From positions 1-7,138 of the forward strand of contig LRSK01000060.1 in assembly GCA_001563325.1 (NCBI GenBank): a stretch of 7,138 bases of DNA, written 5' to 3'. Position 1 is the stretch's first letter. Each line of letters begins with the position of its first letter. Both the position numbers and the translations under genes were made by a program. Of the stretch, positions 5,862 through 7,138 are shown piece by piece. The notes under the pieces are model-generated. The model was not told the origin of the DNA. It saw nothing but the letters and a program-made list of their open reading frames with translations, and did no database searches. The DNA comes from Candidatus Thorarchaeota archaeon SMTZ1-83 (GTDB lineage: Archaea; Asgardarchaeota; Thorarchaeia; Thorarchaeales; Thorarchaeaceae).

Positions 5862-6911
5862 ATGACGAAGACGGTCAGTATTGAAGGTAGACGTGTTGGT
5901 CATGGTGAACCGGTCTTCATCATCGCCGAAGCCGGAGTGAACCACAACGGTCAACTCGAACTGGCAAGGGAACTCGTGGATGCTGCATGCGAAACAGGAG
6001 TGGACGCCGTCAAATTCCAGACCTTTAAGACAGAGCATCTGGTCACTCGAAAGGCTGGTATGGCTGAGTATCAGAAGAAACAGATGAAAGAGATTGACAG
6101 TCAGTTCCAGCTCATAAAGAGTCTGGAACTGGAATATGACATGTTCGTTGAGCTAAAGCAGTATTGCGACGAGAAGGGGATTCTCTTCCTTTCCACTCCT
6201 CATTCACCTGATGCTGCTGTCTTTCTTGACTCGCTACTGCCGGCTTACAAGGTTGGGTCTGGAGACCTCACTAATCTTCCCTTCCTCCGACAGGTCGCGG
6301 ACTTTGGTAAACCAATCCTTCTATCCACTGGAATGGCCACTCTAGATGAGGTGACTGACGCGGTACATGCGATATCAGATGCCGGTAACCAAGAGCTTGT
6401 GCTCCTCCACTGCGTTACCAACTACCCCGCCGACATCAGGACTGTGAATCTCAAAGCAATGAATACACTTAGGAATGCATTCGACCTTCCGGTTGGATTC
6501 TCGGACCACACCATGGGACTCGCGGCGGTTATAGCAGCGGTTTCCCTAGGAGCTTGTGTGATAGAAAAGCACTTCACTCTCAGCAGAGAGCTTCCTGGCC
6601 CGGACCACAAGGCGTCTCTGGAGCCGAGAGAGCTTCAAGAAATGGTCGACGCGATTAGAGATGTTGAGATGGCTCTGGGTGACGGAGTCAAGAAGCCTAC
6701 TACCGCCGAGTTGGACCTGAAGGATGTTGCACGGAAGAGCATTGTGTCAGTTGTTAGGATTGAGAAGGGGACGATACTAACTGAAGAGATGATTGCAGTA
6801 AAGAGACCTGGCTACGGAATCCCGCCAAAGCATTGGAGCGAAGTCATTGGGAGGAGAGCAAAGAAGGAGATTGGAGAAGACGAAGTTCTTGAATGGAGTT
6901 CGATTGAGTAG
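5862..6911 (+). CDS. neuB: Nonulosonate (N-acetylneuraminate/legionaminate) synthase, NeuB-like
   Basis: The 349-residue protein has the full NeuB architecture. A TIM barrel spans about 1-280 and a C-terminal SAF (antifreeze-like) domain about 290-349. IAEAGVNHNG (21-30), KFQTFK (51-56), STPHS (111-115), KVGSGD (130-135), HCVTNYP (183-189), GFSDHT (212-217), EKHFTL (235-240) and GPDHKASLEP (246-255) are family signatures of the phosphoenolpyruvate and metal site. R315 in KRPGYGI matches the SAF-domain arginine that reaches into the partner subunit's active site in NeuB. The enzyme condenses PEP with ManNAc or 2,4-diacetamido-2,4,6-trideoxymannose. GPDHKAS favours the NeuB/LegI branch over pseudaminic acid synthase (PseI), but sialic versus legionaminic acid cannot be settled. 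It sits between the neuA-like and neuC-like genes in one operon. Confidence 0.93.
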   Translation: MTKTVSIEGRRVGHGEPVFIIAEAGVNHNGQLELARELVDAACETGVDAVKFQTFKTEHLVTRKAGMAEYQKKQMKEIDSQFQLIKSLELEYDMFVELKQYCDEKGILFLSTPHSPDAAVFLDSLLPAYKVGSGDLTNLPFLRQVADFGKPILLSTGMATLDEVTDAVHAISDAGNQELVLLHCVTNYPADIRTVNLKAMNTLRNAFDLPVGFSDHTMGLAAVIAAVSLGACVIEKHFTLSRELPGPDHKASLEPRELQEMVDAIRDVEMALGDGVKKPTTAELDLKDVARKSIVSVVRIEKGTILTEEMIAVKRPGYGIPPKHWSEVIGRRAKKEIGEDEVLEWSSIE

Positions 6912-6940
6912 TCCTACGTGATTCCAAGGTGTGTGTCTAG

Positions 6941-7138
6941 ATGAGAAGAAGAGTGGGTGTCGTAACTGGGACAAGGGCAGAATACGGTTACCTTAGACCC
7001 CTATTACTTGCCATCAAGGAGAGCTCGGAACTGGAACTTCGGCTATACGTCACTGGGATGCATTTGTCGAAAGAACATGGCTATTCTATTCGTGAGATTG
7101 AGAATGACGGTTTCGAGATTACTGAAGCACCTTCTATG
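6941..7138 (+). CDS. neuC: Hydrolysing UDP-N-acetylglucosamine 2-epimerase, NeuC-like, cut by window edge
   Basis: The first 66 codons are open to the window edge. GTRAEYGYLRPL (10-21) and YVTGMHLSKEHG (36-47) are hallmarks of NeuC/LegG hydrolysing epimerases. The non-hydrolysing WecB enzymes carry GTRPE instead. NeuC releases ManNAc and UDP from UDP-GlcNAc; LegG does the same with a 2,4-diacetamido sugar. Its product is the substrate of the preceding neuB-like enzyme. An AAGGTGTG motif lies upstream of the ATG, and the gap after the neuB-like stop is 29 nt, so it is part of the same operon. The catalytic part is outside the window. Confidence 0.88.
   Translation, partial: MRRRVGVVTGTRAEYGYLRPLLLAIKESSELELRLYVTGMHLSKEHGYSIREIENDGFEITEAPSM

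Overview
The window is protein-coding almost throughout. It reads as part of a surface-glycan or protein-glycosylation locus, most likely archaeal. The archaeal reading rests on four observations: a TATA-type box (AATATATA at 5082-5089) sits at the right distance ahead of the neuA-like gene, with no obvious bacterial -35/-10 pair; Shine-Dalgarno motifs of the GGAG/GAGGT type occur; AGA/AGG dominate the arginine codons of the neuA-like gene; and there is a stand-alone CinA-N protein beside a polyprenol-kinase-family membrane protein. I cannot name a lineage, and a bacterium is not formally excluded. No rRNA, tRNA, CRISPR array, insertion sequence or long repeat was seen.

Layout. Five genes are read leftward (minus strand), from about 4853 down to the left edge. 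They are a glutaminase-less asparagine-synthetase-like amide ligase (3633-4853), a UDP-ManNAc/UDP-Glc type nucleotide-sugar dehydrogenase (2187-3530), an HD-domain phosphohydrolase (1397-2071), a CinA-N/MoaB-like protein (579-1400, overlapping the HD gene by 4 bp), and the N-terminal 179 residues of a phytol/dolichol-kinase-family membrane protein (1-537, cut by the window edge). A divergent intergenic region of about 280 bp (4854-5135) holds candidate promoters for both directions. Three genes are read rightward: a CMP-nonulosonate cytidylyltransferase (neuA-like, 5136-5843), a nonulosonate synthase (neuB-like, 5862-6911), and the first 66 codons of a hydrolysing UDP-GlcNAc 2-epimerase (neuC-like, 6941 to the right edge).

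How they fit together. The rightward genes cover the core of sialic/legionaminic acid synthesis: NeuC makes ManNAc (or a 2,4-diacetamido analogue) from the UDP sugar, NeuB condenses it with phosphoenolpyruvate, and NeuA activates the product with CTP. The leftward dehydrogenase would make a UDP-hexuronic acid, and the neighbouring amide ligase could convert a sugar carboxylate to a carboxamide. That pairing is the most interesting functional hypothesis here. The membrane kinase at the left end belongs to a family that phosphorylates polyprenols such as dolichol, the lipid carriers on which archaeal glycans are built. This makes a loose link to the same theme, but the HD and CinA-like genes between them have no evident glycan role. 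I see no convincing wholly new system. The pieces are known families in a suggestive arrangement.
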